Below are positions 1 through 5,416 of a stretch of DNA of 45,258 bases, in pieces (the stretch's first letter is position 1; the number at the start of each line of letters is the position of its first letter). The DNA is from a virus. The notes beneath the pieces are model-generated. The model was not told the DNA's origin. It did not search any database and saw nothing but the letters and a program-made list of their open reading frames with translations. The stretch is taken from the IMG/VR virus record IMGVR_UViG_3300021138_000048, positions 1 to 45,258 of that record; one strand, written 5' to 3'. Both the position numbers and the translations under genes were made by a program.

Positions 1-1
1 T

Positions 2-580
2 GCTAGAATTGTTGCGAGAGAGCATTTGCGTAAGGCAAGAAAAGAAGCCGGAGATAAATTAAATCAATTGTATCCTGTCGTTATGACAAATTCTTTTCAT
101 GATGATCCTAGAATTGCCGATCTTGCACAATATACTGCACAAGCCGGTTGGAATATTTTAGATAGTCAAGGCTATGATATGCAACATTACAATGTATACA
201 TACAAGACTTTTGGGCGCAGGAACATTATAAACATTCACATAATGAAGAACATATACATCCATTTGGGGCCCAATTAACAGGGTTTTATCTATTGGAGTG
301 CCCCGAAAATTGTTCTAATGTAATATTTCATGATCCAAGACCAGGTAAAAAACAAATAAATTTACCTGAAAAAAATATGATGGAATTAACTCCTGGTAGC
401 ATTGCAGTTAATTTTGCCTCAAAATCTGGCACATTCATGTTCTCGAATGCATGGTTACCTCATGCCTTTGGGCGACATGGTTCAGATAGCGCTTTTATTT
501 TTATTCACTTTAATTTAAGTATTATACCGGTGAATCAAGTGCCCAATCAAGTTTGCCGTCCTGTTGCGGAGGTCATATGA
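2..580 (+). CDS. 2OG-Fe(II) oxygenase superfamily protein, 5' end outside window
   Basis: The reading frame is open from base 2, so the gene begins upstream of the window; the TTG at 26 is only an internal codon. The visible part resembles the small phage 2-oxoglutarate/Fe(II) oxygenase group common in T4-like aquatic phages. There is a His-rich stretch (HSHNEEHIHPFG) before a GFYLL strand, then a FHDPRP turn, a LTPGSIAVNF strand and a distal LPHAFGRH segment followed by a FIFIHFNL strand. This is the order of a double-stranded beta-helix (cupin-like) core, with iron-binding histidines at the first and distal positions. The 2OG-binding arginine is not certain. The substrate is unknown; in phages such enzymes are often placed next to tail or structural genes, as here. 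The stop overlaps the next start (ATGA). Confidence 0.72.
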   Translation, partial: ARIVAREHLRKARKEAGDKLNQLYPVVMTNSFHDDPRIADLAQYTAQAGWNILDSQGYDMQHYNVYIQDFWAQEHYKHSHNEEHIHPFGAQLTGFYLLECPENCSNVIFHDPRPGKKQINLPEKNMMELTPGSIAVNFASKSGTFMFSNAWLPHAFGRHGSDSAFIFIHFNLSIIPVNQVPNQVCRPVAEVI

Positions 581-825
581 ATAAATACTATATAAGATTT
601 AATAAAAGTAGAGGAGAACCAGGCCGAGGTTCAATGGACCACGTTTGGCGTATCTTTGAAAATGAACAAAAAGAATATCTTGTCAAACATTTTAGAATAG
701 ATGTTAAATCACATGATGAAACTACTGGCGACGGTCGAGGAAACGATGACTGGAATATCTGTTGTGAGGGGTATATTAAATTTGACAGAGAAACATCCAC
801 AGCGATAATAACAGCAAAGAAATAA
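577..825 (+). CDS. Small conserved T4-like phage protein, function unknown
   Basis: 82 residues from the ATG at 577, preceded by a strong GGAGG at 568-572. An in-frame upstream start at 553 exists but would lie inside the oxygenase gene and ahead of that ribosome site, so the later start is preferred. The ATG overlaps the upstream TGA, which implies translational coupling. The protein starts MNKYYIRFNKS and contains RGSMDHVWRIFEN, KHFRIDV and WNICCEGYIKF, all short beta-like segments with no membrane segment or signal peptide. I recognise the pattern as similar to a small conserved protein of T4-like cyanophages, but no function is known to me. Confidence 0.7.
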   Translation: MNKYYIRFNKSRGEPGRGSMDHVWRIFENEQKEYLVKHFRIDVKSHDETTGDGRGNDDWNICCEGYIKFDRETSTAIITAKK

Positions 826-2067
826 ATGGCAATTATACCAGCATCAAATAATCCAACAGCAATATCTTTAGGTTGCTCTGCTACAAGTGGGAGTTTCAAC
901 GAATCTATTGAGAAAGAATTAGCTCCAACAACGCCTAGTTACAATCCCAGTGGTACTGCTACAATCTCAATGAATGATCCGGCAGTCCGAACATTACTAG
1001 GTGTTCCTAGCGGGCAAATATCTTTTTATTGTGCATACGGAAAATCAAATAGAATATCTGTTACTAAGACATACTCTAGTTCAACAACTCAGACACAATT
1101 GTCAATTCCTACTATCCCCGGATATGTTGCCGGAAAAAGTGATATCACTGTAAACATAAACCCTGGGATATATATTCACTCCACACTTGAAACCGCCACC
1201 GCACTGGTTATATTTGGTGGTGCTTCCGGTGATACAGTACGCATCGTAAACAACGGCTATATTTTAGGAAAAGGAGGGGCGGGAGGATACTATAATGCAC
1301 CCGTTAGTACTTTTATATCTGGTACAAATGGTGGGGGTGCATTACAGTTTGTTTTAACTAGTGGCATACCCATAACAATTAACAATATCAATGGGGTTAT
1401 AGGTGGTGGTGGTGGTGGTGGCGCCGCAATAAAAAATCCAATCCTAAATGCTGGAATTGGCGGTGGTGGTGGTGCGGGCGGCGGAAGAGGAGGATATGGC
1501 TGGGGTCCTTTAGGTTATCTTTGTGGTGGTGCGGGAGGTTGTGTCACTTGTAATGTTGCTTTTCCGGGAGTTGATGGATCTGTTTATCAACCTTATCCAA
1601 CTTCAGGAGGACAATATGCAGGAGTCGGTGGGGGTGGTGGGGGTTTTATTGCTCCAGGAACTAATATATACGGTACAGTACTAAATGCGGTTAGTTCTTC
1701 TATATATCAAGAAGCCGGTGGAAAAGGCGGTCCGGCGGGAGGTGCTGGTGGTGCTCAAGCATTTCAATCCGCACCGGGCAGTTTCACCCAAGGGGGGGCT
1801 GGTATGGCGGTTAACCCAGGAGGTGTTGGTTATTTATCAGTAGGTCCTCCAGGTCCTGGTTCACCAACACCTCAACAATATGCTGCCGGTGGTGGTGGTG
1901 GTTGGGGACACTATGGTGGGGGCGCAACAGGATACGGTCCGAGTGGTCCAGTTTATGGTGGTTATGCCGGTCTTGGCGCACCCGCAGTTTATCGTCCGGC
2001 GTGTAGTTCAAATCCCATTACTTGGGTATGTGGTAATACCTGTAGAGTTTACGGAACAATAGTATGA
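826..2067 (+). CDS. Glycine-rich tail-fibre adhesin (gp38-like, receptor binding)
   Basis: 413 residues. About residues 1-140 form an ordinary beta-rich head. From the segment IVNNGYILGKGGAGG onward the protein is dominated by glycine runs (GGGGGGG, IGGGGGAGGGRGGYG, GVGGGGGG, AAGGGGGWGHYGGG) separated by aromatic, variable stretches. Glycine-rich blocks alternating with variable loops are the hallmark of distal tail-fibre adhesins such as the T2/T6/S16 gp38 type, where they form a polyglycine-II bundle displaying receptor-binding loops. Cysteines lie in CGGAGGCVTC and near the C terminus (CSSNPITWVCGNTC), perhaps stabilising the tip. The start directly abuts the upstream stop. The glycine runs make the DNA GGT/GGC-rich compared with neighbours. 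The role is inferred from composition and context, not from a specific homologue. Confidence 0.72.
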   Translation: MAIIPASNNPTAISLGCSATSGSFNESIEKELAPTTPSYNPSGTATISMNDPAVRTLLGVPSGQISFYCAYGKSNRISVTKTYSSSTTQTQLSIPTIPGYVAGKSDITVNINPGIYIHSTLETATALVIFGGASGDTVRIVNNGYILGKGGAGGYYNAPVSTFISGTNGGGALQFVLTSGIPITINNINGVIGGGGGGGAAIKNPILNAGIGGGGGAGGGRGGYGWGPLGYLCGGAGGCVTCNVAFPGVDGSVYQPYPTSGGQYAGVGGGGGGFIAPGTNIYGTVLNAVSSSIYQEAGGKGGPAGGAGGAQAFQSAPGSFTQGGAGMAVNPGGVGYLSVGPPGPGSPTPQQYAAGGGGGWGHYGGGATGYGPSGPVYGGYAGLGAPAVYRPACSSNPITWVCGNTCRVYGTIV

Positions 2068-2654
2068 TAATCACGAAAGAAATAATTTTAAATATTGGTC
2101 TTTTAAATTTAGATCATGTTCCAGGATTGCTAAAAATTAATTTTCCGGAAGATTATCAAAATGTGGTGTCTCAATTAATATCCAATGAAAATCAAATGGA
2201 AGCCAAGTGGCTGGAAGACGTAAAACCGTTAATTATTAAATCTATTGGGAATTATACATTTGGAAACTATGGTGTTTTAAATTCGGCAAATGCTTATGAA
2301 GAATATGATACTCTAGAGGCGGCTCAGGCTCAAATCGAGACAAATAAACAGTCATATATAACAACAAATATGAAGGATTTATTTTCAGTTCATAAAATCA
2401 CAAAAAATTCGGATAATACTACAACATGGACTAAAATAGATATTTCAGTATTACCCACGTTACCCAATGCCACTTATACGTTTTATAATACTCTCACCGG
2501 TACGCATGATGAATTTAATACAACCAATGATACAGTAAATGCGTTACAAATTTTAGAGAATAATATTAAAAATCAATTAACCAGTATACATTACGCATTG
2601 ATGCGAAAAATAATCAGTTCAGACGGTAAAGAAAGTGGTTGGTTACCGGTTTAA
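2064..2654 (+). CDS. Unknown protein coupled to the adhesin gene; possible fibre assembly factor
   Basis: 196 residues, starting in an ATGA overlap with the adhesin stop, so the two are probably co-translated. The sequence is acidic and Asn/Thr-rich, with no signal peptide, membrane helix or catalytic motif that I recognise. The N-terminal half has short hydrophobic strands (IILNIGLLNLDHVPGLL), the middle a polar segment (TLEAAQAQIETNKQS), and the C-terminal third a helical stretch (ALQILENNIKNQLTSIHYALMRKI). A small gene immediately after a distal fibre adhesin is often a fibre-folding chaperone or fibre-tip partner in T4-like phages. That role is inference from position only. Confidence 0.7.
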   Translation: MIITKEIILNIGLLNLDHVPGLLKINFPEDYQNVVSQLISNENQMEAKWLEDVKPLIIKSIGNYTFGNYGVLNSANAYEEYDTLEAAQAQIETNKQSYITTNMKDLFSVHKITKNSDNTTTWTKIDISVLPTLPNATYTFYNTLTGTHDEFNTTNDTVNALQILENNIKNQLTSIHYALMRKIISSDGKESGWLPV

Positions 2655-2657
2655 TTA

Positions 2658-2686
2658 TTGACAAGTAACTAAAAAAAGAGTATAAT
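2658..2686 (+). promoter_or_regulatory. Consensus sigma70 promoter for the tmRNA gene
   Basis: TTGACA at 2658-2663 and TATAAT at 2681-2686 are separated by exactly 17 bases. Both hexamers match the bacterial housekeeping consensus perfectly. The expected start of transcription is near 2693, about 110 bases upstream of the acceptor half of the tmRNA. This suggests transcription by unmodified host RNA polymerase rather than the phage late system. Confidence 0.75.
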
Positions 2687-2799
2687 GAAAACTGAAAAGT
2701 TAATCTTCAAGCTAAACAAAGCAGAGTTTAAGCATCAAAAAAGAAAAGCTAAAAAACTGTGGCTTAAGATTTTAAGAAAATCATTTAAAAGAAAGCAAA

Positions 2800-3113
2800 C
2801 GCAATCTGTTAGATGATTATGGTTGTATGAAGTAAATCGAAAAGTGTTTTGGACGGGGGTGCGAATCCCCCCAGGTCCACCAAAAGCATACTGTGAGTCG
2901 GCTTGCTGATAAACTTTAAGTAGAGATAGTGTGCTTTTGATGGGCCTGCATAGTTTCGACAGGGCAACAAGTAGAGGCACAGACAACTCGTCAGGAGTAG
3001 ACGTTAAAAGCAAAATTCAATAACTGCAAACGAAGAGTTATACGCATTAGCCGCCTAAACGTGGCTTAGGGTTTCGCCAACTGTCCTAGTAACAGAATCA
3101 GTTGGCATTTTTT
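2800..3113 (+). ncRNA. ssrA: tmRNA, circularly permuted (two-piece) form
   Basis: The acceptor half comes first: T stem GGGGG 2855-2859 with CCCCC 2867-2871, T loop 2860-2866, acceptor strand CAGGTCC 2872-2878 and encoded ACCA 2879-2882. A spacer follows (2883-2940), whose ends pair (AAAGCATACT with AGTGTGCTTT). The coding half starts at 2942 with GGGCCTG, which pairs over all seven positions with CAGGTCC. The third pair is G-U, the alanine identity element. Next come a D-arm-like TTTCGACAGGG, a possible pseudoknot 2986-3002 (ACTC/GAGT, GTC/GAC), and a resume codon GCA at 3026. The tag frame reads ANEELYALAA and stops at TAA 3056-3058. A second pseudoknot follows (CCTAA 3054-3058 with TTAGG 3066-3070; TGGC 3062-3065 with GCCA 3076-3079). 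tmRNA with SmpB rescues stalled ribosomes and tags nascent proteins for proteolysis. The 5' end is approximate, set by a helix TCTGT 2805-2809 with ACAGA 2979-2983. T-loop position 55 is G rather than the usual U. Confidence 0.9.
3076..3113 (+). terminator. Rho-independent terminator of the tmRNA gene
   Basis: GCCAACTG at 3076-3083 pairs perfectly with CAGTTGGC at 3099-3106, followed by ATTTTTT. The left arm also supplies the second stem of the post-tag pseudoknot, so the two folds compete, as expected if the 3' end is trimmed after transcription. The stop codon of the opposite-strand endonuclease (3098-3100) lies in this element. Confidence 0.78.
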
Positions 3114-3562
3114 CTGATATGTTTTGTAAAATTACCAATATTAAATTGTTTATTGCAATGTAAGCAACTCATATATATTTTGTGTTTATTTAATTCAGGT
3201 TTTGTTCCAGGCCTTCTATGACCTTTTGCATGAGTATTACCCAACATAAATTTCCTAATGATTTCTTTATGTTTTTTGGTTCTTTTAGTGCCAGAATTTC
3301 CTTCACCACCATCAGTCATATTTCTTAATATGCCGGTACCTAAATCTTTCCTACCATACCAACGGATAAGACGCCTCTCCAAAGCAAAAGCACCCACTTC
3401 AGAAAGATGTTTTTCGACAATTAGTATGTTTTTGTTGTTTTTTGGTTTTTTTATTTCTTTTTTGCTTTTTTTATAGGCTCTTGTAAAAGATCCTTTTCCG
3501 ATATAGTATGGTGTACCATCTGTTCGTAAATAAGCGTATACATAGAACGAATAAATATTCAT
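3098..3562 (-). CDS. GIY-YIG homing-type endonuclease with C-terminal zinc-finger-like end
   Basis: 154 residues. The N-terminal half is a GIY-YIG nuclease: strand VYAYLRTDG (8-16), PYYIGKG (18-24) in place of the YIG element, Arg28, catalytic-type Glu62 in ALERRLI, and Asn89 in DGGEGN. Residues 93-117 ([13 protein letters not shown], then [12 protein letters not shown]) resemble a NUMOD3-type DNA-binding motif of phage homing endonucleases. The end carries CLHC (133-136) and His148, a possible zinc knuckle. A good AGGAG lies 8 bases before the ATG. It is free-standing, on the opposite strand to everything around it, and its tail overlaps the tmRNA terminator. This fits a selfish element inserted beside a conserved RNA gene. 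It cuts DNA, probably at a tmRNA-flanking or allelic site; the target is inferred. Confidence 0.85.
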   Translation of the reverse strand: MNIYSFYVYAYLRTDGTPYYIGKGSFTRAYKKSKKEIKKPKNNKNILIVEKHLSEVGAFALERRLIRWYGRKDLGTGILRNMTDGGEGNSGTKRTKKHKEIIRKFMLGNTHAKGHRRPGTKPELNKHKIYMSCLHCNKQFNIGNFTKHIRKNAN

Positions 3563-3627
3563 GCTGGAACTCCTGTTAAGATTTTAGTTCTAGAGATAGC
3601 AGATACGGCAAATATCGTGGCTATCAC

Positions 3628-3656
3628 TTGTATTTATAATAAAAGTATGTTATAAT
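3628..3656 (+). promoter_or_regulatory. Sigma70-type promoter for the outer-membrane protein gene
   Basis: TATAAT at 3651-3656 is a perfect -10 element, with TTGTAT at 3628-3633 as a weaker -35, spaced 17 bases. Transcription would start near 3663, giving a roughly 50-base leader with AGGAG before the ATG at 3712. The -35 and spacer overlap a minus-strand late promoter motif. Confidence 0.6.
3631..3638 (-). promoter_or_regulatory. T4-type late promoter for the GIY-YIG gene
   Basis: The minus strand reads TATAAATA followed by C, a perfect match to the T4 late promoter core. It lies 69 bases upstream of the endonuclease ATG, pointing toward it. It physically overlaps the plus-strand sigma70 promoter spacer. 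Confidence 0.5.
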
Positions 3657-3711
3657 GGTTTTTGTTGATTTCCTTAATAATCAACTATTTTATTAACAAA
3701 AGGAGTTTTAG

Positions 3712-4257
3712 ATGAAGAAAGTTTTAGTTGCCTTAGCGGCAGTATCAGCATTGTCTGCAATTGCAGGTGATTACGTTTCTTTGAGTGTAGAGAATGATAA
3801 AAGTCGTGTAGACCGTTCTAACGCAGTCGTAGAAACAGTTCGTGCCAATAAAGATATCGGTGCTGGTTTCAACATTGCTATTCAAGACCGTACACAAGTT
3901 GAGAACGCTGGCGGTATGTTCAACAGTGTAGAAGGTACAGTTGGTTATCAAGTAGTATCTCCATTGAATGTATACGTAGGTGCTGGACGTGACCAAGGCT
4001 TAAACGGTGGAAAAGACCAAGCATATAACTACGGTTTAGTTGGTTTCACAGCAGGTGTTCCAGTAGGTCCTACATATGCATTTGCAGGTGCTAAGACTCA
4101 CGCAAATTGGGACAAAGATGCACCAAAACAAACAGTTGCATATGCTGGTGTTTCATTACCAGTTACAAAAACATTTGCAGTTGAAGTTGGTGGCTCTGCA
4201 TCTTTCCAAGACATTAAAGACAAAGCATACGGTATTACAGGCCGTGTAAGTTTCTAA
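3712..4257 (+). CDS. Secreted outer-membrane beta-barrel protein
   Basis: 181 residues. Residues 1-18 are a clear Sec signal peptide (MKKVLVALAAVSALSAIA) with an A-I-A cleavage motif before Gly19. The mature part alternates polar and nonpolar residues in about eight candidate strands (for example VEGTVGYQVV, LNVYVGAGRD, YNYGLVGFTAGV, TYAFAGAKT, AYAGVSLPV, FAVEVGGSASF). It ends GRVSF, with the C-terminal Phe typical of substrates of the BAM assembly machinery. The size fits a small 8-strand barrel of the OmpA/OmpX/Lom class. It has its own sigma70-type promoter and a strong AGGAG site. A phage gene of this kind could alter the host surface, for example by masking a receptor against superinfection. 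That is inference; no family-specific motif was identified. Confidence 0.85.
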   Translation: MKKVLVALAAVSALSAIAGDYVSLSVENDKSRVDRSNAVVETVRANKDIGAGFNIAIQDRTQVENAGGMFNSVEGTVGYQVVSPLNVYVGAGRDQGLNGGKDQAYNYGLVGFTAGVPVGPTYAFAGAKTHANWDKDAPKQTVAYAGVSLPVTKTFAVEVGGSASFQDIKDKAYGITGRVSF

Positions 4258-4340
4258 TAGTCTAAATAGATATATGAGTTGAGGACTCTCAATAAAAGTC
4301 CAAACTTTACACACACTCAAAACACATAAAGGAGAAAACT

Positions 4341-4616
4341 ATGAGTATGACACCCTATGAAATCCGCCTAGAATTACTTAAAATGGCGAAAGATATGTTG
4401 ACCGATGATTTTCATTCAAAGCGTCAAACACTATCAGAGGCATGGCACACAGAGATTGAAGCCGCAAAGATTGCAGGCACAGCAGCCCCAGGTGTACCAG
4501 TAATGCCAAACTACCCCACAGAGAACGACATTATCGCCAAGGCCCAAGTCTTGAATGATTTTGTGTCTCAAACACCGTCCCCACACGTAGAAGTAAAAAC
4601 TAAGAAACATAGTTAA
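4341..4616 (+). CDS. Small conserved T4-like phage protein, function unknown
   Basis: 91 residues, with a strong AAGGAG site 7-8 bases before the ATG. The N-terminal part is helical (PYEIRLELLKMAKDMLTDDF), then SEAWHTEIEAAKIAG, a Pro-rich link (AAPGVPVMPNYPTEND) and a second short helix (IIAKAQVLNDFV), with a basic tail. There is no signal peptide or metal motif. It resembles a small, abundant, uncharacterised protein in T4-like cyanophages that begins with an MxPxELR-type motif. It sits between the barrel-protein gene and a terminator, so it is the last gene of that transcript. Confidence 0.75.
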   Translation: MSMTPYEIRLELLKMAKDMLTDDFHSKRQTLSEAWHTEIEAAKIAGTAAPGVPVMPNYPTENDIIAKAQVLNDFVSQTPSPHVEVKTKKHS

Positions 4617-4624
4617 TTGTGGGT

Positions 4625-4646
4625 GAGAGGCTTCGGCCTCTTTCTT
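4625..4646 (+). terminator. Rho-independent terminator with UUCG tetraloop
   Basis: The stem GAGAGGC (4625-4631) pairs with GCCTCTT (4636-4642) around a C(UUCG)G loop, an exceptionally stable tetraloop, followed by TTTCTT. It lies between the small conserved gene and the hydrolase gene. Read-through or processing must supply the downstream gene, since no clear promoter is visible between them. Confidence 0.82.
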
Positions 4647-4660
4647 AACAAGGAGAACTA

Positions 4661-5149
4661 ATGAAGTTTTTTAGAAAAACTATCATTTTTATTTTAGCAT
4701 TGACACTTATTACAACTAATGCTAAACAACCCTCTACTTTAACAGATACAATTAAAGCAGAGTTCAACAAACAAATACTTTGTATGGCAAAAAACTTATA
4801 TTATGAAGCCGCTATGGAACCTTATGAAGGTAAACTAGCAGTAGCCCAAGTGGTGATGAATCGTACACAAAACAAAAACTATCCATCGGATATATGTGGT
4901 GTAGTGTATCAAAAGACTGGTGAAACTTGCCAGTTCACATGGACATGTGAGAAATCTTATCCTGTTCGTAATGAATACGCATGGGAAGAATCAGTTCTGG
5001 TCGCACATAAAGCATTAACTGAATCGATACTACACAGAGATATTGCGAAAGCGAATGTGATGTTCTATCACGCCACATATGTTCATCCTGGTTGGACAAA
5101 TATTCATCCGGTGAAGATAATAGGCAATCATGTGTTTTATGCAAAATAA
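4661..5149 (+). CDS. SleB-family (Hydrolase_2) cell-wall hydrolase, probable secreted endolysin
   Basis: 162 residues. An N-terminal signal or signal-anchor (MKFFRKTIIFILALTLITTNA, possible cleavage after Ala21) precedes a SleB/CwlJ-type domain: ILCMAKNLYYEA with candidate catalytic Glu49, EGKLAVAQVVMNR, YPSDICGVVYQ, TCQFTWTCE, and the closing VMFYHATYVHPGW. This family cleaves peptidoglycan glycan strands (lytic transglycosylase or related activity). Four cysteines (positions 41, 79 and two in TCQFTWTC) could form periplasmic disulfides. A hydrophobic export signal means the enzyme can reach the periplasm through Sec instead of waiting for a large-hole holin, as in SAR or secreted endolysins. 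The start is supported by AAGGAG 7 bases upstream. No holin is visible nearby. Confidence 0.85.
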   Translation: MKFFRKTIIFILALTLITTNAKQPSTLTDTIKAEFNKQILCMAKNLYYEAAMEPYEGKLAVAQVVMNRTQNKNYPSDICGVVYQKTGETCQFTWTCEKSYPVRNEYAWEESVLVAHKALTESILHRDIAKANVMFYHATYVHPGWTNIHPVKIIGNHVFYAK

Positions 5150-5153
5150 TAAC

Positions 5154-5182
5154 TTGACTCATTAACTTAATTGTGATATAAT
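5154..5182 (+). promoter_or_regulatory. Sigma70-type promoter giving a leaderless gp33 mRNA
   Basis: TTGACT at 5154-5159 and TATAAT at 5177-5182 have a 17-base spacer. The normal start position, about 7 bases after the -10, coincides with the A of the ATG at 5189. No ribosome-binding site would be present on such a transcript. Confidence 0.65.
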
Positions 5183-5188
5183 TACACT

Positions 5189-5416
5189 ATGACTACACCA
5201 ACTAAATCTGAAATAAGCGACTTTTCTCTTTTGATTGAAACAATATCAACTGACAAAAGAATATCTAAAATGGAAGCAATTCTTTGGCATTGTGAACAGA
5301 CAGGCCTTGAGGTCGATGTAGCATCAAAGCTACTCACCTCGGCATTGAAAGTAAAGATACGAGATGAGGCACAAGAATTAAATCTTCTTAAGAGAACTTC
5401 TAAACTACCAATATGA
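5189..5416 (+). CDS. gp33: gp33-like late-transcription coactivator
   Basis: 75 residues. The central and C-terminal part (SKMEAILWHCEQTGLEVD, then LKVKIRDEAQELNLL, ending KLPI) follows the pattern of gp33 in T4-like cyanophages and the KIQSEAxxxNLL stretch of T4 gp33. In T4, gp33 binds the RNA polymerase beta flap and the sliding clamp, linking late transcription to replication. The position also fits: in T4, genes 33 and 59 lie just upstream of 32. T4 gp33 ends in a clamp-binding LDFLL. Here that tail is missing, but an N-terminal SDFSLLI (residues 10-16) could serve instead, which is speculative. The gene is coupled to gp59 through an ATGA overlap. There is no Shine-Dalgarno before the ATG. 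Confidence 0.75.
   Translation: MTTPTKSEISDFSLLIETISTDKRISKMEAILWHCEQTGLEVDVASKLLTSALKVKIRDEAQELNLLKRTSKLPI

Noticed and set aside
1260-1990. Glycine-rich protein as a collagen-like protein
   Set aside because: There is no Gly-X-Y triplet register. The glycines come in runs separated by aromatic loops, as in polyglycine-II fibre adhesins.
2685-2816. A 43-codon Lys/Arg-rich frame (MKTEKLIFKLNK...) just before the tmRNA acceptor half
   Set aside because: Its ATG lies inside the -10 box of the tmRNA promoter and upstream of the expected transcript start, the ribosome site is weak, and its end overlaps the acceptor half. The Lys richness follows from A-rich DNA. It could still be translated from read-through messages.
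2860-2866. T loop TGCGAAT as evidence that the acceptor half is a decayed tRNA
   Set aside because: The position-55 change is odd, but the full acceptor stem with the coding half, the G3-U70 pair, the encoded CCA and the intact tag frame favour a working tmRNA.
2735-3013. Minus-strand 92-codon frame across the tmRNA
   Set aside because: It is antisense to the tmRNA and contains a stretch (GGPGGIRTPVQNTFRFTS) typical of spurious translations of tRNA-like genes. No ribosome site is seen.
4279-4301. Two mutually exclusive small hairpins (TTGAG/CTCAA and GGACT/AGTCC) between the barrel gene and the next gene
   Set aside because: The stems have only 5 bp and no T-run or ligand-domain structure, so neither a terminator nor a riboswitch can be supported.
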